Source: Aquilaria yunnanensis
Taxonomy: Eukaryota > Streptophyta > Magnoliopsida > Malvales > Thymelaeaceae
Direction of reading: 5' to 3'
Assembly (NCBI GenBank): GCA_039654915.1
Contig: CM077597.1
Location: forward strand, 63,454,001 to 63,518,000
Length of the DNA: 64,000 nt
Shown: in pieces, positions 32,714 to 45,340 of the stretch
Layout of the letters: the number at the start of each line of letters is the position of its first letter
Position numbering within the stretch: the stretch's first letter is position 1
Notes under the pieces: generated by a model
The model's input: only the letters and a program-made list of their open reading frames with translations
The model's database searches: none
What the model was told of the DNA's origin: nothing
Translations under genes and position numbers: made by a program

Positions 32714-33848
32714 AGCAGCAGCAATATCCTAATGAACGGACAGTGGTGATCTCCCAGTAGACGGTGAATTTAGAAGAAGTCACCAGTTGAAGGCTTTAAC
32801 CTATTATCTTTGCTTGATCTTTACTAGTTTGGGCTTGGATGATAAAATATAAAACTTAAATCTCTATTTCACAAAAAGAGGAAAATGTAGGGGTTGATGA
32901 GTATTTAAACAAAATCTTCCTTTTTCAATTGGTTGGTGGAGATTGGGGGTATATCAATACACCCCCTGTAGTTTAGAACGCTCCTCTATAGAGGGCTTCA
33001 TTTAGTAGCTGATTTAGGGCAAAGAATGGTCTATTGTCAATTTTTTTCATGATTTGAATTTTTTGTGTGGTTGTTTCCAGTTGAGTTTAATAAAATAGTT
33101 TGGGGATGAGTTTGATTTGAATTTTGATGAAAATGAAGTTATTAACGAGTGTGGAACAAGTTTTTTATGCAAATTTTTTTTTTGCAGTTTCTTGTTATGG
33201 ATGGTATTGGTGAAGATTTTGTGTTTACAGATCTTTTTGGTGTTGATGTTATTGATGAAGGGATAAGTGATCTTGTTCGAGTGGTTGCTGAAATGAATGA
33301 TTTGGATGGTTTAATTTATTCTTTGTCTTCAACATGTGGGCTTGCCTCTGTAGGTAATGAGTATAGAAGAACATTCTAGCTGAAAAGAACAGCAGTCTTT
33401 TAATAGGTGAACAACACTTTTTGATAGTGTAGAATATGTTGTTGTGCTTGTTTTCTGGTAATAGCTTAGAGCCTTGAGTTGAGAGGTCAAGTTTGGTTAG
33501 AAAAGAGTTTCAGAGTGAGGTGGATGTGTTTGTGTGTTAGCAGACTCATATATTAATTCAAGAATTTGATGTTCGTAAGTCAAAGTTGAGAGTTCAACTG
33601 TATAGGAATGTTTCTATTAGAGAATTATGTTGTTCAAAGCTGCAGAAAAATACAACATAAAGGGGAGGGTGTACAAAGTAGGAGGGTAAATTTCTCATGT
33701 GGTTGCTTACCTATGGTATGGTTTTATGTCGTTGATGGTATTTAAACATGCAAGTCTTATATAATTTATCACAAACATTCGTTTGTTATTTTTGGCCAAA
33801 CACACATTTTTGCACGGTGCAAGATAAATTAATAAGGATAAAAAATAG
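32714..33848. other. Unassigned sequence right of element B
   Basis: The first 80 bases resemble 21230-21275 on the other side of B, so B went into a repeated sequence. An ORF at 33149-33379 (acidic, MDGIGEDFVFTDLFGVD) has no recognisable relative; it could be the N-terminal part of the FAR1-like relic that follows, but I cannot show it. Confidence 0.35.
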
Positions 33849-34556
33849 ATGCTATTATCTTTTATTTGTATAGGGATAAATGCTACTAATACTTTTAGAA
33901 TTATGTATGAGGAAACTAGGTCAATTGAATCAATTGGTTTTACTAAGCGTGATGTTTGGAGTTTGTTTGCATGGGAGAATACTATCCAAGTCCATAGTGA
34001 TGATGCTATGTCACTACTTGAGTATTTTAGGGAGCCTTCGTCCTTAGATTTTAATTTCCTCTTTAGGCATTGATTCGTTGATGGGCATTTGTGCAATTTT
34101 TTTTTTAGTATTCAAGAATGTTGGTTGATTTTGACATATTTGGTGATATGGTTGTTTTTTACACTACTTATAGAACAAATATGTTTGGTCTTATTGGTGC
34201 ACCATTGGTTGGACTAAACAACCTTGGAGGATCAGTTATTTTTGGGTGTGGGTTTTTGGTCAATGAATAGAAGGAAACATTTGGTTGGTTATTTAATGTA
34301 TTATTTGAGAATGTTAGTGGGAAACAACCAGCTACTTTTGTTATTGATCAAGACCCAACAGTGATATATGCAGTCGAAAAACATTTGCTACTATCAAAGC
34401 ATCATCTTTGTTTATGGCATATCTCATAAAATGCACAAAAGCATTTAGGTTGGTTAATACACTATGATAAGAGATTTGCAAGTGCTTTGAGCTATTGTTG
34501 TTATAGATGTTTAATTAAGGAAGAATTTAATATGAAGTGGAGACCATGTTGGAGTT
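33849..34556 (+). pseudogene. FAR1/FHY3-related, MULE-type transposase fragment
   Basis: The first frame has IGFTKRDVWSLF and SDDAMSLLEYF, like the segment before the transposase core in FAR1-related proteins. From about 34112 another frame has FDIFGDMVVFYTTYRTN, LNNLGGSVIFGCGFLVNE, GKQPATFVIDQD and HHLCLWHIS, which match the MULE core (FGDVVxFDTTYRTN, GKxPxxxxTDQD, HRxCxWHI). The first catalytic Asp position reads Tyr (FYTTY for FDTTY). In-frame stops follow FLVNE and WHIS, and a frameshift lies near 34075. FAR1-type proteins are transcription factors derived from Mutator-like transposases; this may be a host gene copy or a transposon remnant. No terminal inverted repeats were found. Confidence 0.75.
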
Positions 34557-35710
34557 AGATGGATTGTGTGGGAATGTTTGGTTGGAGTCAACCTTTGCAT
34601 TGAGGTCCAAATAGTGCCCCTGCTTTTTGTAGAAATATTCTCTCAACAGATATGTTTATTTATTTGATTTGCTTTATATTCTGATCAGTTACATTGATTG
34701 TGTTGTTCTGTGTGGTTATTTTTATTGTACTATTTATATTTTGAACAATTGTGTATTTTCTTGTGTCTAATTTTTTGGATAGTGATTTCATGTTAAGTCT
34801 TGTGTTGTTGAGTCTTTCATACTCAGTTTTGTTGTTTATTTTGATATGTGTTTGTGGGGTTTAGTTTTCATTATTGTGTTGTTCCTTTGATGTGTTTTGT
34901 TGTTATGCTTTTACTATATTGATTATGTATTCATATATGCACACAAACATAGTTTCTACCTAAAAGAGTGAGAGTGCAAGCCACATGCTTAATAGAATTA
35001 TGATAATATGATGTCAATACTAGACATGTTTCATTCAATTGAAATAGAATAAAGGAATTGAGGGATAAAAAACAGTTGAAGATTTTCAAAATCAAGGCAT
35101 AGTGATTGGTAATTTTAAAGGCTCTTCTATATTAAACCAGACATACGAGTTTGATGGTTTGAAGGTTTATCAAGAGTTTGAAGAATAGGTTATACTTTGG
35201 TAAGTGATAGTGATATAGTTGCTAAATACGAGGTTTTCTTTGATGCGTGTGACTTTCATCATTATCTAGTCAAGTTTCTTAAATCAAACCCACCAAGGGT
35301 ATCATGTGTTACAAAAACTTTGATGAGTTTTTGTGGTGACCTTACCCCGGATAGAGTCCTTTTAGGAAGACTAAGGAACCAAAGTCATGCTCTGGTTGTA
35401 GTTGGCTAGTTAATTATTTGTCCAATTTAAAACCTTTCATGCATCTAGTTATTAACCTAATATGCACTATGCATGCAATTTTTTCAGGTTGAATTTTTTA
35501 TTGAGAAGATAAATCAAAACATTGCCAAGGCTCTTATAAAACATAAATAAACAATAAGTTAAAACATAAAACATAACTATATTAATTACAAGTAATAACC
35601 ATGCATGTACTACATGTAATAACCATGCGTATGCATAATTACATAAGTAAAGACTATCCACATGCCCAAAAGCAACTAAAATACTACTCGACCAAGAGAA
35701 ATTGGAGCCT
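34557..35710. other. Unassigned AT-rich sequence left of element F
   Basis: No gene is recognised. A 70-codon ORF (35197-35409) has no family I know. The part from about 35400 to 35710, with direct repeats of TAATAACCATGC, appears to continue across F at 45341, because F is flanked by ACCTA on both sides. Confidence 0.35.
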
Positions 35711-35715
35711 ACCTA

Positions 35716-38124
35716 TGACACGACTGCCCGTGCCCCTGCCCAGGATGCCCTGTGAGAGTTGGTCTCATGGTGGATTGCAATTGGCTAGTTCTGTATGTGT
35801 GCGGATTAAATCCCATGATACTAGTTGATTAACCTAGAATATGCAATATGCATGCTCTTATGCTTTGACTTGGTATATTAAAACCATAAAAAATTAAAAC
35901 ATTAACTTGGCCAAGTAATTTCTACACAAAATAAGTACAAATAGCCAAAGCATACAAAAATCAACATTTATGTGAGTTTACTACACATAGCAACTCGTGA
36001 GAACATTCATACATAAAGTAGACTAATGCCCTCACCCAAGAGCAATCCAAGAGTCGAGGACTCCTCATAACATAGACTATGGAGGCAAACTAAAGTACTG
36101 TATAAATACAAGACTCTACTGAGATCTCTTTAACCTAACTTCCACCTTGGAAACACGTCCTAGTGGCGAGTCTTAAAAGTCCTTTGCCAAGTGCTACTAG
36201 GCTCTACAGCCAAAGAAAGATACTAGTTAGTACTGTTACTTGACCAGCAAGCCAAGTAAGTACTTACGTAGACTAGAATCACAAGGATTCTCAACTGCCA
36301 TACCTGTACACACAAAAGAGTACTACTGCGATAATCCTTAACGATTACCCGGTCCAGCAACTTCAGGCACTGCAGAACAAAACCAGGGAGTGAGAATTTG
36401 ACAATTCTCAGTAAGGGATCTTCAATGTACCTGCAAGAAAATTACTAGGACTTTTGCTGTGAGCTCACACAGCATGAGGGTCTGATATATGCACATATAA
36501 CTAGGCCATAAGACCTCTCCTTCAGTAGTCCTACTCACGGTGCATCACTCCGTGCCTAAAGAGTTCTGATCACTAACCCGCTCCTAGCAAGCCGAAGCTT
36601 ACTGGATGGAATCATGTAGCCTTCCCATAGCCCTTATGCAGGGGAATTATGGTGGAACTTTGTAGAGTAGGCCGCAGGGCCTTGTTGTTGTAGGCTAGAT
36701 GAACAAGGTTTCGCCTTGCAACCTCGTGGCTACCGCACGGCTAGGTTGCCAAGGGTTCTAAACCTCTCACCTGGGCTAGTAATACCTTGTTGTGATCATT
36801 ACAACATAGTTTCCTTTAAAACTTGCCTCCACTTTGAGTTAATGTAAATCTAAAACTAGGGAATTTTAAGTGTTTTTAAAGAATAGAGGTGATAGTACTC
36901 CCTTTTAGCTTCACGTGGAATCTTGAATCACCTCAATTGGACACCCGAGCGAAAAGTTATGCTGAAAACAAAATCTGGTGTCAAATGCTGTCCTGGCGAC
37001 GCGTCGCCACAGTTGTCGACGTTCTGCCAATATTTTGAGGTCTTGGTGACGCGTCGTGGAAACTCATGGCCAAACCTGCAAAATGGCCAGAAAAACTCCA
37101 GTTTTGCTGCTATGAACTTTGGACACTTCCTACACATATTAAACATGCTTGGAATGCCTCCAAATTTCATATACACATAGAACATGTTGCATAGATCACA
37201 ACCAACTATCACAAGTCAATCTATGATGTCTTGTAACATCAATCCAATCCTCCCAATTCCTCTAGTCCACCATAATTCAACCAAAACCTTTAACTAATGC
37301 CATAGCTAAAACCACTCGAATTCTTCAAGCAAACTCAAGCTATTAGCATTAAATGAATTTGGAAACATACTCCCCTTACCTCAACTCCAAGTAACAAGCA
37401 AGAATCAATCCTCTTTTCGTTCTACCAAGCTCCCAAAGTTCTACACAAGTTTCAATCCAAAAACAAAGCACAAACCATCAAAACTTCACTCTCTAACCAA
37501 AACCCAAAGCTCCAAACCAAGTGAATAGCATGAATTCAATCAAGAACACTTTGCTCACCTCGTTTAAAAATAGGGGAAGTAGGAAAATGCCCTTCCAAGC
37601 GTCAAAAACATGGTTTTAAGCTTGAAATGCACTCCTCCAAGCTTATATACTTTGAATTACTCCTCTTGGCACCAAAAACTCTTGATTCCAAGCTTAAATT
37701 GAGAGCAAAATGAGGGTGAGAAGGCTGGAAACGGGATTATGGCAGCCATAGTCCACTTTCCCCTTCTTAAACCCTCACTAAACCCAAAAGTCCTCAAAGT
37801 ATTAAGCTTGTTACAATTAAGTCCCCCATCTTTGTAACTTAGTAATTCTTGATGAAATTCTTGTCTATTCTTCAAGTTTGAGTTAAGGTTGAAAGTTAAG
37901 TTCTAAAAATTCATTTTAAAACACTCGAGACTCGTCCCGGCTATTCAGGATGCAAAATTACCATTTTGCCCCTGAACTTCGTTCAGTGCTTTATTCTTCT
38001 CGAAACTAAGTGAACTTTGCTAAACTTCTCTATTCTTGCTAGGTAAACTTGAATTAAGGTTCTAAACTTCATTTAGAATACTTTACCTTCCTCAAACATG
38101 CTTCCCACTAGAAGGGCCATAATA
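35716..38124 (-). mobile_element. 3' LTR of element F (about 2409 bp)
   Basis: Matches 42930-45335 over its length with scattered differences and small indels. Plus-strand ends are TGACACGACTGCCCG and CCATAATA. Candidate minus-strand TATA (TATATAAG) at 37642-37649. A CpG-rich patch GGCGACGCGTCGCC occurs near 36996. ORFs in it (for example 36923-37180) are duplicated in the other LTR and are not genes. The end of the pol frame reaches into it. Confidence 0.9.
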
Positions 38125-41100
38125 TTCTCCCCTCCTTCTTGAATTTGGTCCCCTAAATTCCGCTGCAACTTCGGAAAAATGCTAGGATATCTTTTCATCA
38201 TATCCTGCTCTGTCTCCCAGGTAGCTTCCTCCTCACTATGGTTAGACCAAAGGATCTTAACCATTGAAATCCACTTAGTCCACAATTTCTTGACTTGCCT
38301 ATCAAGTATCTGAATGGGTTTCTCCTCGTAGGTAAAGTCTTCTTGAATGGGTATCATTGAAGGATTAACTACCTGTCCTAGTTCCACTGTGCATTTTCTG
38401 AGTAGACTAACGTGAAACACGTTATGCACTTGAGATAGGGTAGGTGGTAATGCTAACCAATAAGCAACCTTCCCTACATTTTCCAACACTTCATAAGGTC
38501 CAATATACCTAGGAGCCAACTTGCCCCTTTGCCCAAAATGGCTAACTCCTTTCATGGGCGACACTTTCAGAAGTACTTTATCCCCAACTTCAAAACTCAA
38601 GTCACTTTTCCTCAAATTCGTATACTTGGTTTGCCTGTCATTGGCTATCTTGATCCTCTGCTGGATCAACTTAATCTTAGCTGTAGTGTCAGCTATAATT
38701 TCAGGTCTAATAACTACCTTATCTGCTAGATCTGCCCAACAGTGAGGTGTCATACATCGCCTCCTATACAAAGCTTCATAGGGCGCCATTCCAATAACAG
38801 TTTGATGACTGTTATTATAAGAAAATTTGATCAATGGTAAATGCTGATCCTAATCACCTCTAAAATCAATGACACACATGTGTAGTATGTCCTCCAAAGT
38901 CTGAATCACTTTCTCGGATTGTCCATCAGTCTGAGGATGAAAAGCAGTATTGAGACTAACTTTACTTCCCAATGCTTCTTGAAAGGCATTCCAAAATCGT
39001 GATGTGAACCAGGGATCTCTGTCAGATATAATCTGATCTGGTATCCCATGGAGTCTCACAATCTTCTTGAGATACAACTAAGCCAACTTCTCCAATGTAT
39101 AAGTGATTCTGATAGGTATGAAATGTGCCGACTTCATCAGCCTATCAACCACTACCCATATAGCATCATGCTGACTCCGGGTACTCGGCAACCCCACTAG
39201 GAAATCCATAGTAACGGATCCCCAGTTCCTCACTGGCAGAGGTAGACTCTGAAGTGTTCCTGCTGGTTTCTGATGTTCAGCTTTAACCATCTGGCATGTC
39301 AGACACTTTGCCAACATCTCTTTTCAATCCTGGCCACCAGAAATGTGTCTTCAGATCTTGATACATCTTACTAACACCAAGGTGAATATTCAAAGTACTA
39401 CTATGTGCCTCTTGTAGGACTTGCTGCCTAAGTCCATCGACATTTGGTACATAGAGACGATCTCTATAATGCAATATTCCATCCTTGTATCTGAATTCTT
39501 TCCTCATAGTGCCAAGCTTCGCTTCTCCTAAAATTTTCTTTAGCAATGGGTCTTTCATCTGAGCTTCTTTAACTCTGACTAACCAAGCTGACTGGACTTC
39601 CAAAATGTAGACTAGGGATTTTTCTTGACTTTTCCATAATTTATGCAAAGCTAACAAACAGTCCCTCAATACTCCTTCAGAAGAATCCATAGCCTGATCC
39701 TTGGATAAGATCACTCTTGTGTACTTCCGGCTCAATGCATCTGCTACCACATTTCCCTTACCAGCACAGTACTCAATCGAATAATCATAATCCTTGATGT
39801 ATTCAATCCATCGCCGCTGTCTCATATTCAGATCCTTCTGGGTAAATAAATACTTCAAACTCTTGTGATCGGTGAAGATTCTGAACGACCTTCCCATCAA
39901 ATAATGTCTCCACAACTTCAATGCAAAAATCACTGCTGCTAGCTCAAGATCATGAACAAGATAGTTCAACTCATTAGGCCTCAGCTGTCTCGAACCATAA
40001 GCAATCACCTGACTGTCTTGCATCAACACACATCCTAATTCGGAACCAGATGCGTCGGTATAAACTGTAAAGGCTTTATTTGGATCTGGTAAGACAAGTA
40101 TAGGTGCACTAGTCAATCTTTCCTTCAACTTCATGTAAGCTTCTTCACACTTCGGTGTCCACTCAAACTTCTGAGTCTTTTTGGTCAATGCTATCAACGG
40201 TGTAACTATCACAGAGAAATTCTCTATAAAATGTCTGTAGTAACCTGCCAAACCCAAGAAACTTCTGACGTCTGTAACTGTAGTCGGTTTCTTCCACTCA
40301 ACTACTGCTTGAACTTTTTCAGGATCAACTGACAACCCTTGAGCACTGATGATATGCCCCAAAAACTAAATCCTCTCGGACCAAAATTCACACTTAGACA
40401 ACTTTGCATAGTACTGATTATCCTTTAGTACTTGCAAAACTGTTCTAAGGTGCTCCTCATGCTCTGATGTAGATATACCAGAATATCATCGATGAAGACT
40501 TCAACAAACTGATCCAGAAACGGCTTAAAGATCTGATTCATGGCTTCCATAAATACTGTTGGAGCATTCATCACACCAAAAGGCATAACTGTATATTCAT
40601 AGTGTCCATACCTTGTCCTGAAAGCAGTCTCTGGAATATCTTCCTCCTTAACACTGATCTGAAAATACCCAGATCGAAGATCAATTCTGGAAAACACCTT
40701 CGCTCCCCTGAGTCTGTCAAACAAATCATCAATTCTAGGAAGTGGATATTTATTCTTGATTGTCACTGCATTCAACTTCCTATAATCAATGCACAATCTA
40801 AAGTTCCATCTTTCTTCTTCACAAATAACACTGGAGCTCCCTACGGTGATACACTAAGCCTTATAAAGCCTTTCCTCAGCAGTTCCTCCAACTACTTTTT
40901 TAATTCATCCATCTCAGGAGCTGACATCCTATAAGGTGGTATGGAAATAGGCTCAACCCCTGGCTGCAGATGGATTGCAAATTCAGTATCCCTCTTAGGT
41001 GGTAACCCAGGTAACTCTACTGGAAACACCTTAGGAAACTGATTAGCTACAGGAATTTTCTCAAGTTCCTCCTCTATAGCCATTCCATTCAATGAATAAT

Positions 41101-42538
41101 ACTCTTATTCACCAACTATAGGGATAGTATCCATAAGTCTAAGGTGTAACCTCTTAGCTCTAGATGCCAACCCTCCTATGCAAGTCACTTTAGCTCCTTG
41201 AGCATCATTAATGTCAACTGAGTGATTCGCACAGTCAATTTGTGCCTTATGCTTACTCAACCAATCCATTCCCAACACTAGGTCATAAGACCTCAGTTCT
41301 ATCACCCATAACTCACAACAAAAATAATGGTCGCCTAACTGCAAGGGATACCTAGTAACCACTTCATTGGTCACAATAAAACCCCTTCCTGCAGTCTTGA
41401 TGAGTCTCAACTCACCCGAGATTTCTCGCTGCAATTTAAACTTATCTACCAAGGCAGAAGAAATCACTGAAAGAGTAGCTCCCATATCAAAAAGCACTCT
41501 AACACTACCATTCTGAAAAGTAAAATTACCTCGAACGGCGGGCGATTCTCTGGCCACCTGACTTGTCAGGGCGAAAACCCTCGGCTCAACTGCTGCTGTG
41601 GCTACACCAGGCCGATACCCTATGGCAAGGGGTACAAGGGGTAAATTCTGAGGCGGACCTGACAACGGTCGAGCCCTTGGGCATTCCCTCGCCCAATGTC
41701 CTCTCTGACCACAGATATTGCAAGCATCTGTCCCCAGAGTACATGGTCTCCCACCATGAAACTTTCTGCACCTAGGACATAAACCCGTCTTCCTTCTCTT
41801 GGATGGACCTTGGTTCTCCACTATTGGTCGCTTCCCTGCACTTTTTCCTAAGTTGGCTGGTTTAACCTCCACCTTTTTGCTGGATACTCTGGAGTCCTCA
41901 AATTCCCTTTCTAAGGCCAACGCCTTCTGGACCACCTAGCGATAATTCCTGATATCCACTGTCACCATATACCTCCTGAGTACAGGTTTCAAACCTTGGA
42001 AAAACTTCTTAGCTTTCAGCTCATCATTGCCCAACATATATGGAGCATACCAGATAAGTGAATTGTAGCGCTGCTCATACTCCCGCACAGACATCTCTCC
42101 CTATGTCAGATTTTGAAACTGAATCCTCCTCTGATCCTGTGCAGCTTTGCTGATGTGCTCCTGTCTAAACTTCTTCTCGAAGTTTGACCACTTGAGCACC
42201 TTTTTCTTGTGCTCTGGGCGGGTACTATTACTTTCCCTTAACAACTCCATCACATCATCCCACCATAGACTAGCCCTTCCTTTCAGAAAGAAAGGCACTA
42301 AAATCATCTTCTGCTCTGACTCATAACCACCACAAGTGAAAAGCCTATTCATCTTGGACAACCAATCCTCTGCTTTGTTTGGATCACCTGTCCCATCAAA
42401 GCTCGGTGGATCCACAGTCTTAAACTTCTCCGACAATCTCATCTGATGTGGAGTGTCTCCCCTCCTTGGAGCCTCCATCACTTCTGGTTCCTCTTCCTCC
42501 TCATGAACATAATTTCTATGTCCATGAGCTCTAGGCAC
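38073..42538 (-). pseudogene. gag-pol of element F with chromodomain-type end (disabled)
   Basis: Gag (from 42538) has a capsid region with RASLWWDDV and, further on, a CCHC knuckle CNICGQRGHWAREC. Protease has LFDMGATLSVIS (DMGA where DTGA/DSGA is usual) and LVLGMDWL. RT has [12 protein letters not shown] and FIDDILVY; RNase H has [10 protein letters not shown] and [11 protein letters not shown]. Integrase has a zinc-site region, MDFLVGLP, SDRDPWFTSRFW and HPQTDGQSEKV. The end (SEEEATWETEQDM) is typical of a chromodomain in the Tekay/Del clade. Breaks: stops near 42100, 41933, 41102, 40892 and 40860, a frameshift near 40470, a stop near 40365, another frame change near 39300, and stops near 39077 and 38850. 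The final segment reads through the polypurine tract about 50 bases into the 3' LTR. Confidence 0.92.
38125..38145 (-). promoter_or_regulatory. Polypurine tract of element F
   Basis: On the minus strand, AAGAAGGAGGGGAGAA lies directly upstream of the 3' LTR, inside the pol reading frame. Confidence 0.75.
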
Positions 42539-42929
42539 TTGCTGTTGCTCAGCATGCCTTTCCTACTCTTGATGTGGGTCATCCTCCTCCTAGACAACAT
42601 CTCTATCCTGATAATCCCTGAACATCTCTGTCACAAGGGTGTTCATACCCTGTGCCACTTGGCCCATAGTTTCTGTCAACCCCTATAATACCTTGGATAT
42701 CTCATCCAACCTTGCCATAACTGGGTCACGAGAACCCTCACCAGGTTGCCTAGTTCCCCTTGAAGCTCCTGACCTAGTGTCAACCATAGCAACCTGCAAC
42801 CACAGCCAGACGACATTCCCTAGATGTTGGTCAGTACTAACTTCCTAGCACTTGGACTTTCTAAACTAGATCTCAGTCTTAGCCTCCAATATCTATGAAA
42901 TGAGTACTAAGCTCTGATACCAAAAACAT
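42539..42929 (-). other. 5' leader of element F with primer binding site
   Basis: The minus strand carries TGGTATCAGAGC (42922 to 42911), complementary to the initiator tRNA-Met 3' end as in many plant elements, seven bases from the LTR. The rest leads into gag; the true gag start could be upstream of 42538. Confidence 0.8.
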
Positions 42930-45335
42930 TGACATGACCGCCCGTGCCCTTGCCCAGGAAGCCCTGTGAGAGTTGGTCTCACGGTGGATTGCAATTGGCT
43001 AGTTGTGTATGTTTGCGGATTAAATCCCATGATACTGGTGGATTAACCTAGAATATGCAATATGCATGCTCTTATGCTTTGACTTGGTTTATTAAAACCA
43101 TAAAACATTAAAATATTAACTTGGCCAAGTAATTCCTACACAAGATAAGTACAAATAGCCAAAGCATACAAAAATCAACATTTATGTGAGTTTACTACAC
43201 AGAACAACTCGTGTGAACATTCATACATAAAGTAGACTAATGCCCTCACCTAAGAGTAATCCTAGAGTCGAGGACTCCTCATAACATAGACTATGGAGGC
43301 AAACTAAAGTACTGTATAAATACAAGACTCTACTGAGATCTCTTTATCCTAACTCCCACCTTGGATACACGTCCTAGTGGCGAGTCTCAAAAGTCCTTTG
43401 CCAAGTGCTACTAGGCTCTGCAGCCAAAGGAAGATACTAGTTAGTACTGTTACTTGACTAACAAGCCAACTAAGTACTTATGTAGACTAGAATCACAAGG
43501 ATTCTCAACTGCCATACCTATACACACAAAAGAGTACTACCGCGATAATCCTTAACGATTACCCGGTCCAGCAACTTCACGCACTATATAACAAAACTAG
43601 GGAGTGAGAATTCAACAATTCTCAGTAAGGGATCTTCAATGTACCTACAAGAAAATTACTAGGACTCTTGCTGCGAGCTCACAGAGCATGAGGGTCAGAT
43701 ACATGCACATATAACTAGGCCATAAGACCTCTCCTCAAGTAGTCCTCCTCATGGTGCATCACTCCGTGCCTAGTGAGTTCTGATCACTAACCTGCTCCTA
43801 GCAAGCTGAAGCTTACTAGATGCAATCATGTAGCCTTCCCACATCCGTTATGCAGGGGAATTATGGTGGAACTTTGTAGACTAGGCCGCAAGGCTTCGTT
43901 GTTGTAGACTAGATGAACAAGGTTTCACCTTGCAACATCATGGCTATGGCACAGCTAGGTTGTCAGGGGTTCTAAACCTCTCACCTGGGCTAGTAATACC
44001 TTGTTGTGATCATTGCAACATAGTTTCCTTTAAAACTTTCCTCCACTTTGAGTTAATGTAAATCTAAAACTAGGGAATTTTAAGTGTTTTTAAATCATGG
44101 AGTTGATAGTACTCCCTCTTAGCTTCGTGTGGAATCTTGAATCACCTCAATTGGACAGCCGAGTGAAAAGAATGCTGAAAAGAAAATTGGGTGTCAAATG
44201 CTGTCTTGGCGACGCGTCGCCACAGTTGTCGACTTTCTGCCAATATTTTGAGGTCTTGGTGACGCGTTGTGGGAACTCATGGCCAAACCTGCAAAATGCC
44301 CAGAGAAACTGCAGTTTTGTTGCTATGAACTTTGGACACTTCCTACACATCAAACATGCTTGGAATGCCTCCAAATTTCATATACACATAGAACATGTTG
44401 CAGAGATCACAACCAACTATCACAAGTCAATCTATGATGTCTTGTAACATCAATCCAATCCTCCCAATTCCTCTAGTCCACCATAATTCGACCAAAACCT
44501 TTAACTAATGCCACAGCTAAAACCACTCGAATTCTTCAAGCAAACTCAAGCTATTGGCATTAAATGAATTTCAAAACATACTCCCCTTACCTCAACTCCA
44601 AGTAACAAGCAAGAATCAATCCCCTTTTCGTTCAACCAAGCTCCCAAACTTCTACACAAGTTTCAATCTAAAAGCAAAGCACAAACCATCAAAACTTCAC
44701 TCTCTAACCAAAACCCAAGCTCCAAACCAAGTGAATAGCATGAATTCAATCAAGAACACTTTGCTCACCTCGTTCAAAAACAGGGGAAGTAGGAAAATGC
44801 CCTTCCAAGCTTCAAAAACATGGTTTTAAGCTTGAAATGCACTCCTCCAAGCTTATATACTTTGAATTACTCCTCTTGGCACCAAAAACTCTTGATTCCA
44901 AGCTTAAATTGAGAGCAAAATGATGGTGAGAAGGCTGGAAACGGGATTATGGCAGCCATAGTCCACTTTCCCCTTCTTAAACCCTCACTTAACCCAAAAG
45001 TCCTCAAAGTATTAAGCTTGTTACAATTAAGTCCCCCATCTTTGTAACTTAGTAATTCTTGATGAAATTCTTGTCTATTCTTCAAGTTTGAGTTAAGGTT
45101 GAAAGTTAAGTTCTAAAAATTCATTTTAAAACACTCGGGACTCGTCCCGGCTATTCAGGATGCAAAATTACCATTTTTCCCCAAAACCTTCGTTCAGTGC
45201 TTTATTCTTCTTGAAACTTAGTGAACTTTGCTAAATTTCTCTATTCTTGCTAGGTAAACTTGAATTAAGGTTCTAAACTTCATTTAGAACACTTTACCTT
45301 CCTCAAACTTGCTTCCCACTAGAAGGGCCATAATG
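42930..45335 (-). mobile_element. 5' LTR of element F (about 2406 bp)
   Basis: Partner of 35716-38124. Candidate TATA at 44852-44859 on the minus strand. The GGCGACGCGTCGCC patch is near 44207. The two copies differ by many single changes and small indels, so this insertion is clearly older than B. Confidence 0.9.
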
Positions 45336-45340
45336 ACCTA

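Larger units (their letters stand above)
35711..45340 (-). mobile_element. Complete chromodomain Ty3/gypsy element F (Tekay/Del type) with probable TSD
   Basis: The element (35716-45335) is flanked by ACCTA at 35711-35715 and 45336-45340. Two LTRs of about 2.4 kb enclose a minus-strand gag-pol with a C-terminal chromodomain-like region and a tRNA-iMet type primer binding site. The LTR start reads CATTATGG (5' copy) and TATTATGG (3' copy) on the minus strand, so the usual TG is not preserved; the limits rest on the duplication and the repeated ends. Confidence 0.9.

Noticed and set aside
33149..33379. Acidic 76-codon ORF as a separate gene
   Set aside because: No homology recognised, no clear promoter or continuation; kept only as a note before the FAR1 relic.
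36923..37180. ORF present in two copies (also 44097-44447)
   Set aside because: Part of the duplicated LTR of F; lengths and frames differ between copies.
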